Of a stretch of 64,000 nt of DNA, positions 1-12,266 are shown one piece after another. The translations under genes were made by a program, and so were the position numbers. The stretch's first letter is position 1, and each line of letters starts with the position of its first letter. The notes under the pieces were generated by a model. That model ran no database searches. It was not told where the DNA came from and was given only the letters and a program-made list of their open reading frames with translations. The stretch comes from Dermacentor variabilis (lineage: Eukaryota; Arthropoda; Arachnida; Ixodida; Ixodidae). The stretch spans positions 209,403,750 to 209,467,749 of the forward strand of contig NC_134570.1 in the NCBI RefSeq assembly GCF_050947875.1. Direction: 5' to 3'.

Positions 1-2200
1 CTCTTTCCCGTTTCACGTATGACACGTGGACTACCTATTTCGGAGCCGGAGATAAACTAAAACTTTAGACAAAGCTAAACAACAAGAAATAGCCAAAAGA
101 TCTCAAAATGTAGCCCAAAAATAGCCAGAAACAAATTTTTGTCAGCAAAATGTAGCTAAAAACACAGCCGAAACGTTTGATGATGTACTGCAGGTGATGT
201 ATTTCCGGCTCCGAAGCTACTCCGCCGCATGTCATCAGCACAGCACTCGCCTCAAGGTCTACGTAAAGAATTCTAGTGGGACGTGCCAATCAAACGTGTA
301 TCTGAACGCAACTTATTGTGACAATAAGTCAAAGGATTTGTTTTCGAATTTGCTCATGACGTTGTTGCTATTTCTGAGCCACGTCCTGAGCTAACATTAA
401 ATCACGCCTTGCTTTACCCGAGGCATTTTTTAAAGAAGAGTCGGCCATACTATGGGCAGCTTTTTTTTTACAGGGAACAGGTGCCCGATGATACCGGATA
501 ACTGCACGCACATCCACTGACGACCACGTTGTCAGCACACGTCTGTCTGCCATCGTGATTTGTACTTGAATAACGTCGAGGACGCCAGTCTGCTGCTACT
601 CTGTCTTCTTCAGCGCCCTATGCATGCGTCATTCCTTCTCCGCTGAAGCTCCTTCCTCCGGTCAACCAGCAACGGGAGCGGATTCTTATGGCGATTGTTT
701 AACCTGCGGCCCTATAATGTAAAACTATTCCAATATGTTTTTATACCAATCTCCTGACGTGAAACTTACATAAACGAAGACGCAAGCATCGGGCAATGAC
801 CCGCAGCAGAGCCTGAACAGCCCAATTAAACGCTCTCCTCATTTATAGGAGGTCACTTGTTTGCTTTCAAAACAAATACCACTGGCTACAATCAGCGATT
901 TTTCTTGCCTAATTGGCTGGCAAGAGGCGAGGACAATGCTCAACTGGAGAGGGTTTCGATGGGGCCGAGCCAACGCACTGAAAATAGATCAGCGGACGAG
1001 TAGAGAGGTGCCGACGTCTGCGATTGGTCCGCTTTCCCTTCCTTAGCTTTGGGTGGCTTGTCTAAATTGCGGCGGCGTGCAACGGACCGTTTAAAATGCC
1101 GCTAAGACGGATCGTTAACACAGCACAGTTGGCTGAGCGATGTCGTATACGTGCCGAAAGGGTTCGATAACGTTAAACGGCCACGCAAAAACTTTTGATA
1201 TACGCAAACAAACCCATGCTGTCCGGCAGGTGCGAGTAGCAAGTGCCTGAGCAAGCAGCGGCAGCCATCTTCTATTCATTTCGGAACGAGGCTACTCCGG
1301 CTACTCAGAAAAAAATACAGTTTTGTTTGGCGCATTAACGCAACTTTAACACGTATATGTCACTTTCACACAATGGGGTGTCGCGATTTTGTGACGTCGA
1401 GTGACAGACAGGGGCAGTGGGTGGCAGCCTGAAACCCCTTGACCAATACAAGATGGTTAATGGTGAAAAGGCGTGGAATCAGAAATTATAATTTTTGTTT
1501 TGTTCGGTCAAATCACGCACAGTTTGTGTGTGCACGTCATGTCAGATTGGGAATTATCGTGGTTCTCGTGGCGTCTCACGTGAGACAGGCGAGATTAGGG
1601 TGGGCGAAAAAAGGTTATGGCCAATCGCGGAGATCTTATTGCAGAATTGCAACAGAAAAGCTTGCAATAGCTTTACGTTATCGCGAGGTGTGCGATCCTC
1701 TCTTGAAAAAATGACGAAAGTTACTTCCGGAACGTCTCTGGAATATAATTTACAGATTGGCAGGAAATCTTTCCCAAGCACTTCTGCGATGCTTGCAAAA
1801 ATAATAAAATAAGAACGTAACAGTACTACAAGCACCGCTTCTGTATCTCAAATGCAGTTTTTTTTTCTTTTATCATAGCTGGAAAATACGCCAAAAAGAA
1901 GGGAGCTTGGCACTGGAATGACATAAACATGGCAGCAAAGACTTAACGCCCTGATCCCAGCGCCAACACTGCCTAAAACAGCCTTCAGGATCGCCTGCAT
2001 GTCTGTGTTTTAGCAGCAATGAGTTATGGGTTTTCGTAAACCGGCGTTTCCAAAATTAGCAGACTTACGTGGTCCTTGGGATTCAGCAGTACCAAAGACA
2101 AAAATAGGCCAAATATAGCCATATAGCCAACTCGAAATTTTTGGTGCCAACCCGCACAAAAAGTAGCCCAATTTGGCGAATAATAGGGTAATATAGCAAC
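1..2200. other. Unassigned flank; no gene recognised
   Basis: No open frame here resembles a known family and all are short. Two AT-rich patches (about 85-175 and 2095-2205) are built from degenerate copies of a short motif close to ATAGCCA, and they bracket the segment. This looks like decayed repeat DNA. I see no promoter, RNA gene or intact mobile element. Confidence 0.5.
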
Positions 2201-2360
2201 CCTGGCGCGCTCGGCCCGGCCTAGGAATCTCCGCCGCTTAGGTGGCAGAGCTAATTGGCGACATCCATCAGGCGAGCGGGAATGCTGACCCGCTTCTGTT
2301 GCACGGCTTCCTAGATCGGCAAGCGCGGGCGCTCGTCGATCCAGCTGGCCATAGGGTGCC

Positions 2361-3400
2361 TTGATGCCGGCACGCGCCGTTGAGGGTGAGGACTTCCGCG
2401 TTGTCGGCTATGACGGCCGCCATTACGCCGACCGCCGCAGCTGGATGGCATGCGATTGTGGTTGTACGCAAAAGCTACCTACAATGTCCCGATGTTGCAC
2501 CTGCCGTTTATTTATCGGCGAGCATGACTCAGTTCTGACGTGCTCCGAATGCGGATTTCTTTTTCAGATTGGTCAGTGTTCTGGCGTGAATGAGGCCAAA
2601 CGAGGAGCCTTCAAGAAAAATTGGAAGTGCAAGACATCTCAAGGGAAAGGAGGCAAAACTGTTGCGCCTCTGCAGGGTCAGGTAAAAGATCCGGAAATCA
2701 TGGTGAAGCTGGTAGAATAGCATAAGAAGCCCAATTTGCTTTTGGACTTGCCAAGTAAGTGGCATTGAGCAATCTGTCCAAATGCTGTCTGATCAATTTG
2801 ATGATATTAAGAGACGTCTGGGCTGTCAGGAAAAAGACATCAACAATGTAAAGCACAGGATGGAAAAGATGGAAGGGGCTCGAGCCCCTGAGGACGTTAA
2901 TAAGCTTCGGGATGGAATTGACGCTCTTGAATGGCACAGCAGGCGCCTGAACCTAGAAATTCATGAAGTTCCTGAGACTGAGGGCGAGAACTTGTTATCT
3001 CAGGTGAACGAAATAGCACAACTTAACATCGAATGTTTATCGGAGCAGGACATTGTGGCTATACACAGGCTGCCAGCTAGGTCGGGCAGGACCCGTGGCA
3101 TTATTGTGCACTTCGCGCGTGAGGAACTGCGAAATGCCTGGCTTGCTAAGAAACGATCACTCAGAGATAGTTCGATGAAAGTTTTCATTGCCGAGAACAT
3201 GACAACTCGATCCAGAAACCTTCTGGCCGCCGCTAAGGAATGACCAAACATTCCGGGTACAAGTATGCATGGTAAACGAATGGGCATGTGCTTGTACGCA
3301 AAGAAAATGGTGCCCAGGCTGTAGTCATTAAGCACGAGGATGAGCTCTCGACTCCTACTTTGAATTCTTTGCTGATGTACTCGCTGTTGCTTTTTTTTTC
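2361..3400 (+). pseudogene. LINE A ORF1 (RNA-binding/chaperone-type protein), frameshifted
   Basis: ORF1 proteins of CR1-group LINEs bind the element RNA. The first piece (2361-2720) has a PHD-like array of cysteine pairs around residues 31-85 (CDCGC, CCTC, CSEC, then WKC). A frameshift near 2720-2780 leads to the second piece (2782-3243), which has a charged, coiled-coil-like N-terminus (IKRRLGCQEKDINNVKHRME) followed by the basic nucleic-acid-binding core (VAIHRLPAR, IIVHFA). Its end, VFIAENMTTRSRNLL, matches the start of the FP-C-type domain found at the C-terminus of many LINE ORF1 proteins. A second frameshift and a stop follow, but the domain can still be traced to about 3340 (GYKYAW, then NGHVLVRKENG). 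Not functional. Confidence 0.75.
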
Positions 3401-3404
3401 AGCA

Positions 3405-6152
3405 CCATGAATCACTTAGGGTCGCTTTCTATACAAGAATGGTTTGCCCACATAGAAGCCGAACAAAAGGGAATTACTTGTGTTCATATTAACGCTAAAT
3501 CCGTTTCTAGCAAAATAGAAGAACTGGAAAGCTTTTTTTGTGGGGATAGATAAGCTGTGTGACGTTCTTATGATAAGTGAAACCTGGTATACGAATGACC
3601 ATATCATTTTTCAGCTTCCGCACATGAAAATATTTTGCCTTAATAGGTTAACATGACGCGGGGAGGTGTGTCCCTATTAGTGTCTGACCATATACCTTGT
3701 GATATACTTCCTAATTTTTCGCGTACAACGAGTGATTACGAAGTGCTATGTGTTAATTAACAGAAAGACCTCTTTGCTGTATGCTACCGCCCTCCTGATG
3801 GCATTCATGCCCATTTTGTTGAATTTTTTGATGATCTGGTATTTGCAAATGGAAACCACCTGAACGTAACTATTAGAGGAGATTTTAATATAAATATTGG
3901 CGCGAATACGGTACGCCAGTCTTATCTTGAAAAGGTATTAATTTCAAATGGTTGTATAAATACAATTTACTCCAGCACTAGAATAACAGAAATACGGAAA
4001 CTACGCTTGATTTGTTTATAACGAAAAACTGGAATAGCTGGCACCTCGCACACAGACACAAGCAGAACCTTCCAGAAAGTAACCGAGGACACCCTAACAC
4101 CTTTTCAAACAGAGCTGAAGCTAATTAACTGGGATGACGTTTTACAGGAAACATCATGCTGAATCAGCGTACAGAATTTTTCTTAGCAGGTTTGTTGCCG
4201 TGTATAAAAAACATTTTGTTTACAAAGTTAACAGGAGAAAAAAATGCCTCAGAAAGCCATGGTTAACGAATCCTCTTTGTAAAAAAAATGAAGAAGCGTG
4301 ACAAGCTATATGCCAAATTTATCAAAACTCAAGAGCCTCTGGAGTTAAAAACATTCAAAATGTTTCGTAACAAATTAAGCAATGAGCCAGGGAAAGCACG
4401 TGATGCTTATTTTCTGCAGATGTTTTCGTCTTGTATGATTGACTCAAAGAAACTATGGAACAGAATAAATGCGCGTATGAATAGAAATCAGAGGTGTGAT
4501 CCAATTGAACAAATTAGTTTAAACGGTACATTGTTGGTAAAGGAGAATTTGGCAAACGCCTTCAATGATTATTTTGTACACACAGATGTTGACCTCAATC
4601 TTCCCATGCTGCACTATGCGCAGACTACTCCAAACGCAAACACAATATTTTTTTCAGCCACTCATGCCTTCGGGTGTATGTTCTGTATACCTAAGACTCA
4701 TAACACTTCGCAGCTGCGGTGCCGATGGTTTACAGATTCAACCTATAAAATTTGTTATATATGATATAGCCTTTATTTCGACACATATTTATAATTTCTG
4801 CATTTCCACAGGCGTATTTCCAGAAAAGATGAAGGTTGCTAAGGTAGTATTATTATTTAAAAAGGGTAATAAATGCGATATACGAAAGTATCGCCCGATC
4901 TTGATCCTGCCTGTTTTTTAACAAGGTCCTGAAAAAATTATTCTAGGTAAGTTGTCTGCATTCTTTGAAAAATACAAGATAATTTCAAATGCTCAATATG
5001 GTTTCGGTAAAAACAGGTTGACTGAATTAGCTCTTCTCGATCAAAAAGAATTTGCATTGCAGAACTTCGAGCATAAGCTATTAGCAATAGGCATATTTGT
5101 CGACTATACACAGGCGTTTTATCATATTATTCACAACATATGATTCTACAAACTAGAGAAATGAGGGATTAGAGGTAATGCACTTCAATTATTAAAGTCT
5201 TATCTTAACAGCAGACGCCAGTTTGTTTCTGTAGGCCACAATACATCGGTAAGCAAAGAAATATTTTGTGGCGTCCCACAGGGTGGCATTTTGGGCCCGT
5301 TCCTATTTAACTTATATGCTAACGATATTACTTCCGTCTACGAAAAGGCGAAATTTAAAATTCACGCAGATAACATAAGTGTTTTCATCTCGTCCGGTTC
5401 TTGCACCAATTTAATTACTATGGCAAATGGCTTCTTGTGCAGCCTATCCTATTGGTCCACTGATAACTGTTTAAACGTAAATACAGTAAAAACAAAAGCC
5501 GTAATTTTTCATACCAAAGGCATGAGTCTACCTACAGATCTAACATTAGCGTATAGATCCACAAATATCGAACTTGCTCTTTCTGCAAAGGTGTTAGGGG
5601 TACACTTCACAAGTACTATGCAATGGGACGACCACGTAAGCTTCGTACTCCAAAAACTTAGCCGCATAGCAGGTGTTTTAAATCGCTACAGATATACTTT
5701 ACCCGTCTGTGTAAAATTAATAATTTATAATGCCTTATTTGCGTCTCACATACATTATGGGCATCTTGTATGGGGCACCACCACTAGATGTAACTTGAGT
5801 AAATCATTTCGCATGCAGAAGAAAATAACACGTGTCATCGCTAATGTACCGTTTGCCGCCCATACTGAAAACCGCCCATAACATTAACTGCACACTATTA
5901 CGCGAGTATTACTTTAGTACCAAACGTAAAAATGCTTTACTTGTAGAACTACCAAATCTATCCGTCAATTCATACCGTTATTCAACTCGCACACCTGAAA
6001 TATGGAAGGTTCCGTGCTCCAGAACTAACTACGGTTGTCAAATGTTGTGTAACAACCTTCCAAGATTACTGAATTCATATGACAGAGCAGGCTACAATTT
6101 CCAGGATTTATCGCTGTCAGAAATTAAAATTCTATTGCTTTCATCTCTTTAG
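3405..6152 (+). pseudogene. LINE A ORF2: AP-endonuclease + reverse transcriptase, heavily broken
   Basis: ORF2 of this group nicks target DNA and reverse-transcribes the element RNA. The endonuclease can be followed from about 3420 (HINAKS), through CYRPPDG (about 3784) to RGDFNIN (about 3880), but it is cut by many stops. The RT runs from about 4780 to 5880: YRPILILP, FVDYTQAF, GVPQGGILGP, then HADN where active enzymes have YADD, so the catalytic motif is lost. A C-terminal region with SRTNYGCQM closes the frame at 6152. The open pieces lie at 4288-4764, 4565-4921, 4952-5143, 5291-5881 and 5832-6152. It is a dead copy. Confidence 0.85.
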
Positions 6153-6505
6153 ATCGCGTTTGTTAATGATGAATAATGCATGTTATGTTCTTTTTCTGTC
6201 TATGTTACTAAGTTTATATCATTTAATTATTTCAATGCCGCAGTGTGTTTTGCATTGTTATTGTGGAAATATTTCCCTGTTTTTTCATATATTGATAACT
6301 GCAGCGTTTTATGGGCACTATATAAATGTAATTTATATGGCGCTTGACGTGTTACCGCATACAGCCGTACTGTACTTAAGGGGGCGAGGCTACCTCAAGC
6401 CACGTCTGTGGGGCTTTTTTCCCTCATCCACCTCCACTTACCGCTCCTCTGGACAAGTGTGTGTGTGTGTAAATGTAAATCAATAAATAAATCGAATCAA
6501 ATGCG
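6153..6505 (+). other. 3' UTR and tail of LINE A
   Basis: This is AT-rich sequence downstream of ORF2 with a short TG run (about 6457-6468). It ends in repeated AATAAA-like units that serve as polyadenylation signal and tail. The element boundary is placed where the A/T-rich tail gives way to ordinary sequence near 6505. Confidence 0.6.
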
Positions 6506-7794
6506 CTACCAATTGCGGTGAACCGGGTACGTTTGGCAACAAGTGCACGTTAGCCAGCTTTTTTTTTTAAGCTTGGACAGCACTTAGTGCCCTTGTTGCC
6601 TAAATGCTTGTTAAGGGATCGATGTACTTAAGGGAACGATGTATTAAGGGAACGATGGGGGGGGGAGGCGCATTGATGCACTCTAAGTGGCCGTGCCCTC
6701 TCCCCCACAAGTCCTCTTCCCTCGCCCTCCCTCTCAACTCCCTCCTAACTACCTCAACTTCGACTGTCCCCGCGTGCCCGCGGCCGACGCGGCGCCAGCA
6801 TTTGCTGCTGCAAAAGCTAGCTACGTTCTGCTCCCCTTTGCCAATTTTACCAAATTGGTGGGCAAGTGCAAAATAATGTGTATTTTAGTTTTTAGTACAA
6901 TGTTATCTTTTGTTCTGGCGTGTCTGCTTTTTCATTTTGCTTAGTTGCAATAAACATGTAACGCATTTCATATACTTTTGTGCAGGCAGAGAATTAATTA
7001 TTTTCTGTTTTTTTTTGTATGGCTGTTAATAAAACAATCTTTGCTTTTCGTTCAATTTTTTAGGTATTTTTGGTGTCATTGTGTTTGCCAGTGCCAGTGA
7101 ATTTTCACTTCCTTTAGTTGTCATGACAATGTCATAGACGTCGCCCAGTTTCGCGCAATATCACAGTGCATATATCAGAAGCTCGTCTGCAGTTTGGTCT
7201 TTAAGGTGTTATATTAAAACCTTGTTTATTTTTGTACGTGTACATGCAACAACCTTCGCGGTTTCTTGCGTTTTATTTTTGTGTTTTGACTGTATGTGAA
7301 CTATTGCGTTCTTCAGAAGTGATGTACATGTCATGCATCTTTCATTTTTGTTCATTTTCCTAGCGTGTATCGTAATATGTTTTAAGGAAAATGTTTGTTT
7401 TCGGAAAGAAGTCAATAGAACGAGGCCAAATATCTATAGTGTTGGAAATGGAATTATGGGTTCTGTGTTCCGGCACATGCTGGTATAATTTAAGTATGGA
7501 CAAGACTGCATCCGCGCAAACACGTAACCCACGGCGCACCACGTGCCAGCTCACAAGCAATGCCAATCTGCGGCGTAGGGTGCGCGTGCGATAAAAAACA
7601 AAAATACCCGCCGCGTACAGGCAAAAAAGAAAGCAAAAGAAAACAGTGCGCACATCATAGGATAAAGGGGGAAAGGGAGAGGACCTGGTTGGCCTAATAA
7701 AAACAAAGGAAATAAGAGAAAATGAGCGCTAGGCAGAGGAGGCGCGCGGCTGCTGTTCCGGTTGCCATGACAATGTAAAAAATCGTGTCACAGC
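6506..7794. other. Unassigned stretch; no gene recognised
   Basis: It holds a G homopolymer (about 6657-6666) next to a C/T-rich segment, and AT-rich sequence further on. The short proline-rich frames at 6604-6944 come from the C-rich strand bias and do not look like protein. Nothing else is recognisable. Confidence 0.4.
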
Positions 7795-8880
7795 CTGTTA
7801 CAACCGTAACTGGTGGGGCCTTGGCGCTAGCGTCGAAAGAGCGCTTGCATTAAAACAGCCAATGGCAGCCATGCGCAGCTTCACTCCTGGGGGCTCGGCT
7901 ACGATGGAGAGCAAAGACGTCACTACTGGCGCAGCAAATCCAACACCACCTAGATAGCAGATGGCATTTTCACTCCGATCCATGATGTCATGTTACCTGG
8001 CTCGACTGTGTATGTCATAGAGTTTCTCACTACATTACCTAGAGGGAAATCTGGCGCTGCTGCGCTGTGGTATGCATGGGAATGCCGGTATATTGTGGAT
8101 TCGGATTGGCATCGTTCTCGTAGAGACAGGACACCATGAAGACGCGCTTGGCAAGTACCGTTCCGTCTGTCACAATGATTCACATTCTACTAAAGCAGCA
8201 CGTGAAAAGCTGTTTTAGCTTTATTATTACGCGAAAACATGTTTTGTTTAACTATGAGAACTTGTTATTGTGTGCACGACTACATGTTACGTAAAAAGTA
8301 TCAGCGGGCCGCTAAAGTTGGAGGACAGACGACAAGGTTCGCGCTCGCTTTGAAACAGTTGGTCGTCTGTTCTTACTTTTCTTCACTTGGTCATGCATTG
8401 TGGGTGAGTAAAGATGTAATATGCGTGAGTGGAAACATTTTATGAAGATTTTACTTTGAGAACGCGTTATTTGCGTAGCCATATCCACGTTTTAGACGAA
8501 GCCTCTTACAACAGCACCCAACAAGAGCCTCGCAGACACATATACCGTCATTCCCATGACGGCACGGTGCCCCCTTAAGAAACTCCCATAGACGGTGGCG
8601 CCAGATTACCCTCTAGGTGTTATGCTGAGAAACTCTATGGTGTATGTAATGGGGATGCCCCCGAGTAGGGGCACTAGTGATTTTGACGTCATTGCTTTAA
8701 TCGCGCCAACCTTGTCATTTCGGGCTAGGCAGCGTGACATGATGAATCGGAGTAAACAGACCTTGTGCTATCTAGGTGGTGTTGGATTATTCACGCGCCT
8801 CTCTTTCTCTCTCTTTTCTTTTCGCGCATGCGCGCGGGGTAGCACCGGAAGAGTTTTCGGCGTACAAGTGAGCGACCGGC
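7795..8880. repeat. Foldback (inverted) repeat pair, arms of about 320 and 350 bp
   Basis: The left arm (about 7795-8110) is the reverse complement of the right arm (about 8525-8880). Matching blocks include the segments around 7940-7990 and 8725-8800 (CACCACCTAGATAGCA against TGCTATCTAGGTGGTG) and around 8025-8070 and 8595-8650 (the TAGAGTTTCTCA and CTAGAGGG stretches). The arms are diverged and separated by about 415 bp of unrelated AT-rich sequence. This could be one foldback transposon, or two copies of one dispersed repeat in opposite orientation. No coding capacity is visible. Confidence 0.65.
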
Positions 8881-9287
8881 AGACGGACGGACGGACGAAT
8901 TGGCTAGTCATATACAACTTCGCTGTAAAAACACTTTCATTATTTATGGCATGTATTTATTACTGCAGAAATTTTCTGTTCCCTTTGCAAATCAGAATCA
9001 CTTGGGCACTGTATGGAACACCTCCGGAGGCGGAATTTTTCCGCAGGAAAATACTCTTAAATATGGCCATTATGATAATTTACTGGTGACTTTCTTGGCA
9101 GCTGCTCACTTCGTTATGGTCAAATTCGTTCTTTTGGGACCATGCATTTGAAATGTACAAAGCTTGATATGAACTTTTGTTGCCGCCGTCACTTGCAGCA
9201 GCCGAAGTTGATTAGAGCAACCATCATTAACGCAAGCGTCACCTTTACTAGTTTTTACCATAACTCATAATTTTACCTTAACTCAAA
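8881..9287. other. Unassigned; short GACG microsatellite
   Basis: The stretch begins with a run of GACG units (about 8880-8897). Just after it lies ACTTCGCTGTAAAA, which also occurs near 57392, so a dispersed repeat may end here. Nothing else is seen. Confidence 0.35.
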
Positions 9288-9848
9288 CTATAAATATAGT
9301 TTTACCATAACTATGTCCATACACAATTCTTTGCCGTTTCGGACATAATAGGCTACCATAGAAAGGCATTGTAGTGTGCAGATTAAACAAGATTCATATG
9401 AGCTCGGCTCACTACTTGAACGAAAATCCTGACTGTCAGCTTTTTCGGACATCTCTCTACAGGTTCCTACTGCCTGAAACTTGAACCACTGCCACGTATG
9501 GTGACTGAGCCCACTGGCCAACGTACCCGAGCAGCTGCACGACGTGATCATCCTAGTCTGGTTGTCGCTGGCAAGGCTGAAGCGCACTCTACCCACTGGC
9601 GGACGGTCGGGTACTGCTGGGACTTTAGCCTCTGCACTTTGGCATCCATCCACAACGGTGTCTACGTACCTCACCCCGTCAACAGCTGAGGTTGCGGGTT
9701 GTTCAAGAGCCAAAATGGCAGCCGTGGCCGTAGGCAACTCCTCAGCATGATGCCCACCTTCTCGGGTCTCGGTTAGTGCATCTTCGCCTGTGGTTTCACT
9801 CATCTGTTTTTGAAAGTACAAACCAGAGAACGTCAATAGTTTGCCCAA
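9288..9848 (-). CDS. Uncharacterised 186-codon open frame, possible exon
   Basis: I do not recognise this protein. It is the longest open frame in the window not explained by a mobile element. Residues 17-120 have a mixed, protein-like composition (for example SETTGEDALTETREGG) without low-complexity bias. On the minus strand an AG sits directly before an internal ATG (near 9803) after a moderately pyrimidine-rich stretch, and a GTACGT donor-like site follows near 9527, so an internal exon is conceivable. Against this, the last third looks like random translation (MVKLYL end), there is no paralogue in the window and no domain is visible. Chance or a fragment of a repeat is at least as likely. 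Confidence 0.15.
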   Translation of the reverse strand: MGKLLTFSGLYFQKQMSETTGEDALTETREGGHHAEELPTATAAILALEQPATSAVDGVRYVDTVVDGCQSAEAKVPAVPDRPPVGRVRFSLASDNQTRMITSCSCSGTLASGLSHHTWQWFKFQAVGTCREMSEKADSQDFRSSSEPSSYESCLICTLQCLSMVAYYVRNGKELCMDIVMVKLYL

Positions 9849-10297
9849 AATTCCCGAGATATCTACCGTCGTTTCTCAGCAAGCAGCAACAATCTTAAAT
9901 TTCTAATCATAACGTAGCCCTCATATAGCCGATGTTGACACGAGGACCGGTAAATGAATGTTGCCGGTGTTGAGGCTGACCGACTGCAACAGGCAATAGA
10001 CGTCAAGTGTCAAGAGTAGCTGCACCATAACTCCTATATTTTTTGCATCGAAGGTTTTGAGTCTAAACAGAAGGCGCATGCTGCCTGGTGCATGTGACTG
10101 CCTGAGAATTCGAAAATATATGCCATCATCGTAATTGGAATACCACAGTGGGCCATTGCCACGATCAAGGGGCAGGAAATTATTGCTGCAAATTAAAGAA
10201 ACGTGGCGTTACTGTGGGACATGTTTTCGGAGCCAGATTGTACTCTTTTTAAAGATATGTTTTAATTTCCAGATGAATTCCTCCTTTTGTACAGGCG
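9849..10297. other. Unassigned stretch
   Basis: Nothing recognisable on either strand. It forms the left flank of the RTE insertion that starts at 10313. Confidence 0.35.
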
Positions 10298-10312
10298 GAG
10301 CATATAAGACAT
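10298..10312. repeat. Left target-site duplication of the inverted RTE element
   Basis: GAGCATATAAGACAT here matches GAGCATATTAGACAT at 12269-12283, with 14 of 15 bases identical. The two copies sit exactly at the outer edges of the RTE copy, so everything between them arrived as one insertion. Confidence 0.85.
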
Positions 10313-11885
10313 CATCATCATCAGCCTGGCTACGCTCACTGCAGGGCAAAGGCCTCTCCCATACTCCTCCAACTACCCCGGTCATAAGCTAATTGTGGCC
10401 ATCTTGTCCCTGCAAACTTTTTAATCTCATCCGCGCACCTAACTTTCTGCCGCTCCGTGCTACGCTTCCCTTCTCTTGGAAACCAGTGCGTAACACTTAA
10501 TGACCATCGGTTATCTTCCCTCCTCAATACATGTCCTGCCCATGCCCCCCCCCCCCACTTCTCTTTCTTGATTTCAACTAAGATGTCATTAACTCGCGTT
10601 TGTTCCCTCACCCGATCTGCTCTCTTCCTATCCCTTAACGTTACACCCATCATTCTTCTTTCCGGAGCTCATTGCGTCGTCCTCAATTTAAGTGGAACCC
10701 TTTTCATAAGCCTCCAGGTTTCTACCCCATAGGTGAGTACTGGTAAGACGCAGTTGTTATTATACACTTTTCTTTTGATGGGTAATGGTAAGCTAATGTT
10801 TATGATCAGAGAATGCCTGACAAGCGCGCCTCAGCTAATTCTTTTTCTTCTGATTATTTCATTCTCATGATCCGGATCCGGGGTCACTACCGGCCCTAAG
10901 TAGATGTATTCCCTGACCACTTCCAGTGCCTCGCTATCTATCATAAACTGCTGTTCTCTTCCCCCGAGACTGTTAAACATTAGTTTAGTTTTCTGCAGAT
11001 TAATTTTTAAACCCGCCCTTCGGCCTTGCCCCTCTAGGTCAGTCAGTCTGCATTGCAATTGGTTCCCTGAGTTACTAAGCAAGCAATATCGTGAACCAGT
11101 CGCAAGTTACTAAGGTATTCTCCATTAACTATTATCCCCAATTCTTCCCAATACAGGTCTCTGTGTATCTCCTGTAAACACGCTCTGAATAGCATTGGAG
11201 AGATCGTATCTCCCTGCCTGACACCCTTCTTTATTGGGATTTCTTTGCTTTCTTTATGGAGGAATACGGTGGCTGTGGAGCCGCTATAGGTATCTCTCAG
11301 TATTTTTGCATACGGCTCGTCTACACCCTGATTCCGTAGTGCCTGCGTGAGTGCTGAGGTTTTGACTGAATCGTATGCTTTCTCGTAATCAATGAAAGCT
11401 ACATATAAGGCTTGGTTATATTCCGCACATTTCTCTATCGCCTGACTGATAGTGTGAATATAGTCTACTGTTGAGTAGCCGTTACGAAATCCTGCCTGGT
11501 GATTTGGTTGACAGAAGTCTAAGGTGTTCCTTATTCTATTTGCGATTACCTTATTGAATACTTTGTAGGGATGGATAGTAAGCTGCTCGGTCTGTAATCT
11601 TTAAAGTCTTGGCTTCCTTTTTCTTATGGATTAAAACTATGTTGGCGTTCTTCCAAGATTCCGGTACGCTTGACGTCATGAGGCATTGCGCTTAAGGGTG
11701 GCCAGTTCTTCTAGAACAATGTGCCAACCATCCTTCAACAAATATGCTGTTACGTGATCCTACCCAGCTGCCTTCCTCCTTTGCATAGCTCCCAAGGCCT
11801 TCTTTACTTTTTCCGGCGTCATTTGTGGGATGTCAAATTCCTCTAGAGTATCCCCTCATCCATTGTCGTCGTGGGTGCCACTGGT
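10313..11885 (-). pseudogene. RTE reverse transcriptase, C-terminal two-thirds, broken
   Basis: Read on the minus strand this is the RT of an RTE element. It starts near DDNG/TLEEFDIPQMTPEKV (about 11870-11810) and continues through the fingers and palm to the C-terminal region shared with the second copy (FNSLGG..QQFMIDSEALEVV at 11082-10831; KRADRVREQTRVNDILVEIKKEKWGG at 10653-10336). The end FAGTRWPQLAYDRGSW lies just before the tail. It aligns along its length with the 19163-20427 copy. Several frameshifts, a stop and a small C-rich expansion (about 10543-10558) destroy the frame. Enzyme role: target-primed reverse transcription. Confidence 0.8.
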
Positions 11886-11889
11886 ACTG

Positions 11890-12266
11890 CTAGGAGTGGG
11901 CAATAGAAGTTGGTGGTAACTTCGTTAGACAGGATACCAGTAAGCTGTCGCAGGAGACGAAATATCTGATTAAGAAACGTGAACGTATGAAAGCCTCTAA
12001 CCCTACAGCTAGAATAGAACTGGCAGAACTCTCCAAGTTGATCAACAAGCGTAAGGCAGCTGCCATAAGGAAGTATAATATGAATAGAATTGAACATGCT
12101 CTCAGAATCAGAGCAAGCCTAAAAGCAGTGAATAATAAACTAGGAATAGGCAAAAATCAGATGTATGCGTTAACAGACAAAGCCGGCAATATCATTACTA
12201 ATATGGATGAGATAGTTCAAGTGGCTGAGGAGTTACATAGATATTTATGCAGTTCCAGTGGCACCC
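11890..12266 (+). pseudogene. RTE ORF linker (between endonuclease and RT), inverted
   Basis: This plus-strand frame carries the lysine/arginine-rich linker that lies between the endonuclease and RT in RTE proteins: KLSQETKYLIKKRE at about 11945-11986, then MKASNPTARIELAELSKLI and YALTDKAGNIITNMDEIVQVAEE, ending LCSSSGT near 12264. In an intact element SSGT would run straight into the segment that here starts the minus-strand block. The open frame continues past the duplication into flanking sequence, which is not part of the gene. Confidence 0.75.

Larger units (their letters stand above)
2205..6505 (+). mobile_element. CR1-like non-LTR retrotransposon, LINE A (decayed, near full length)
   Basis: The element has the two-ORF layout of the CR1/L2 group: a GC-rich leader, an ORF1 with a cysteine-rich finger and coiled coil, an ORF2 with AP-endonuclease and reverse transcriptase, then a 3' UTR ending in an AATAAATAAA-rich tail near 6480-6505. 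Every coding part carries frameshifts and stops, so this copy cannot move by itself. It resembles the much better preserved LINE B at 45339-48935: shared C-terminal motifs such as RTNYG and a similar RT order place both in one superfamily, though they are clearly diverged. The 5' boundary is approximate. I could not identify a target-site duplication. Confidence 0.85.

Noticed and set aside
6604..6944. Two overlapping proline/serine-rich open frames.
   Set aside because: They arise from a C/T-rich strand, overlap in different frames, and lack any domain.
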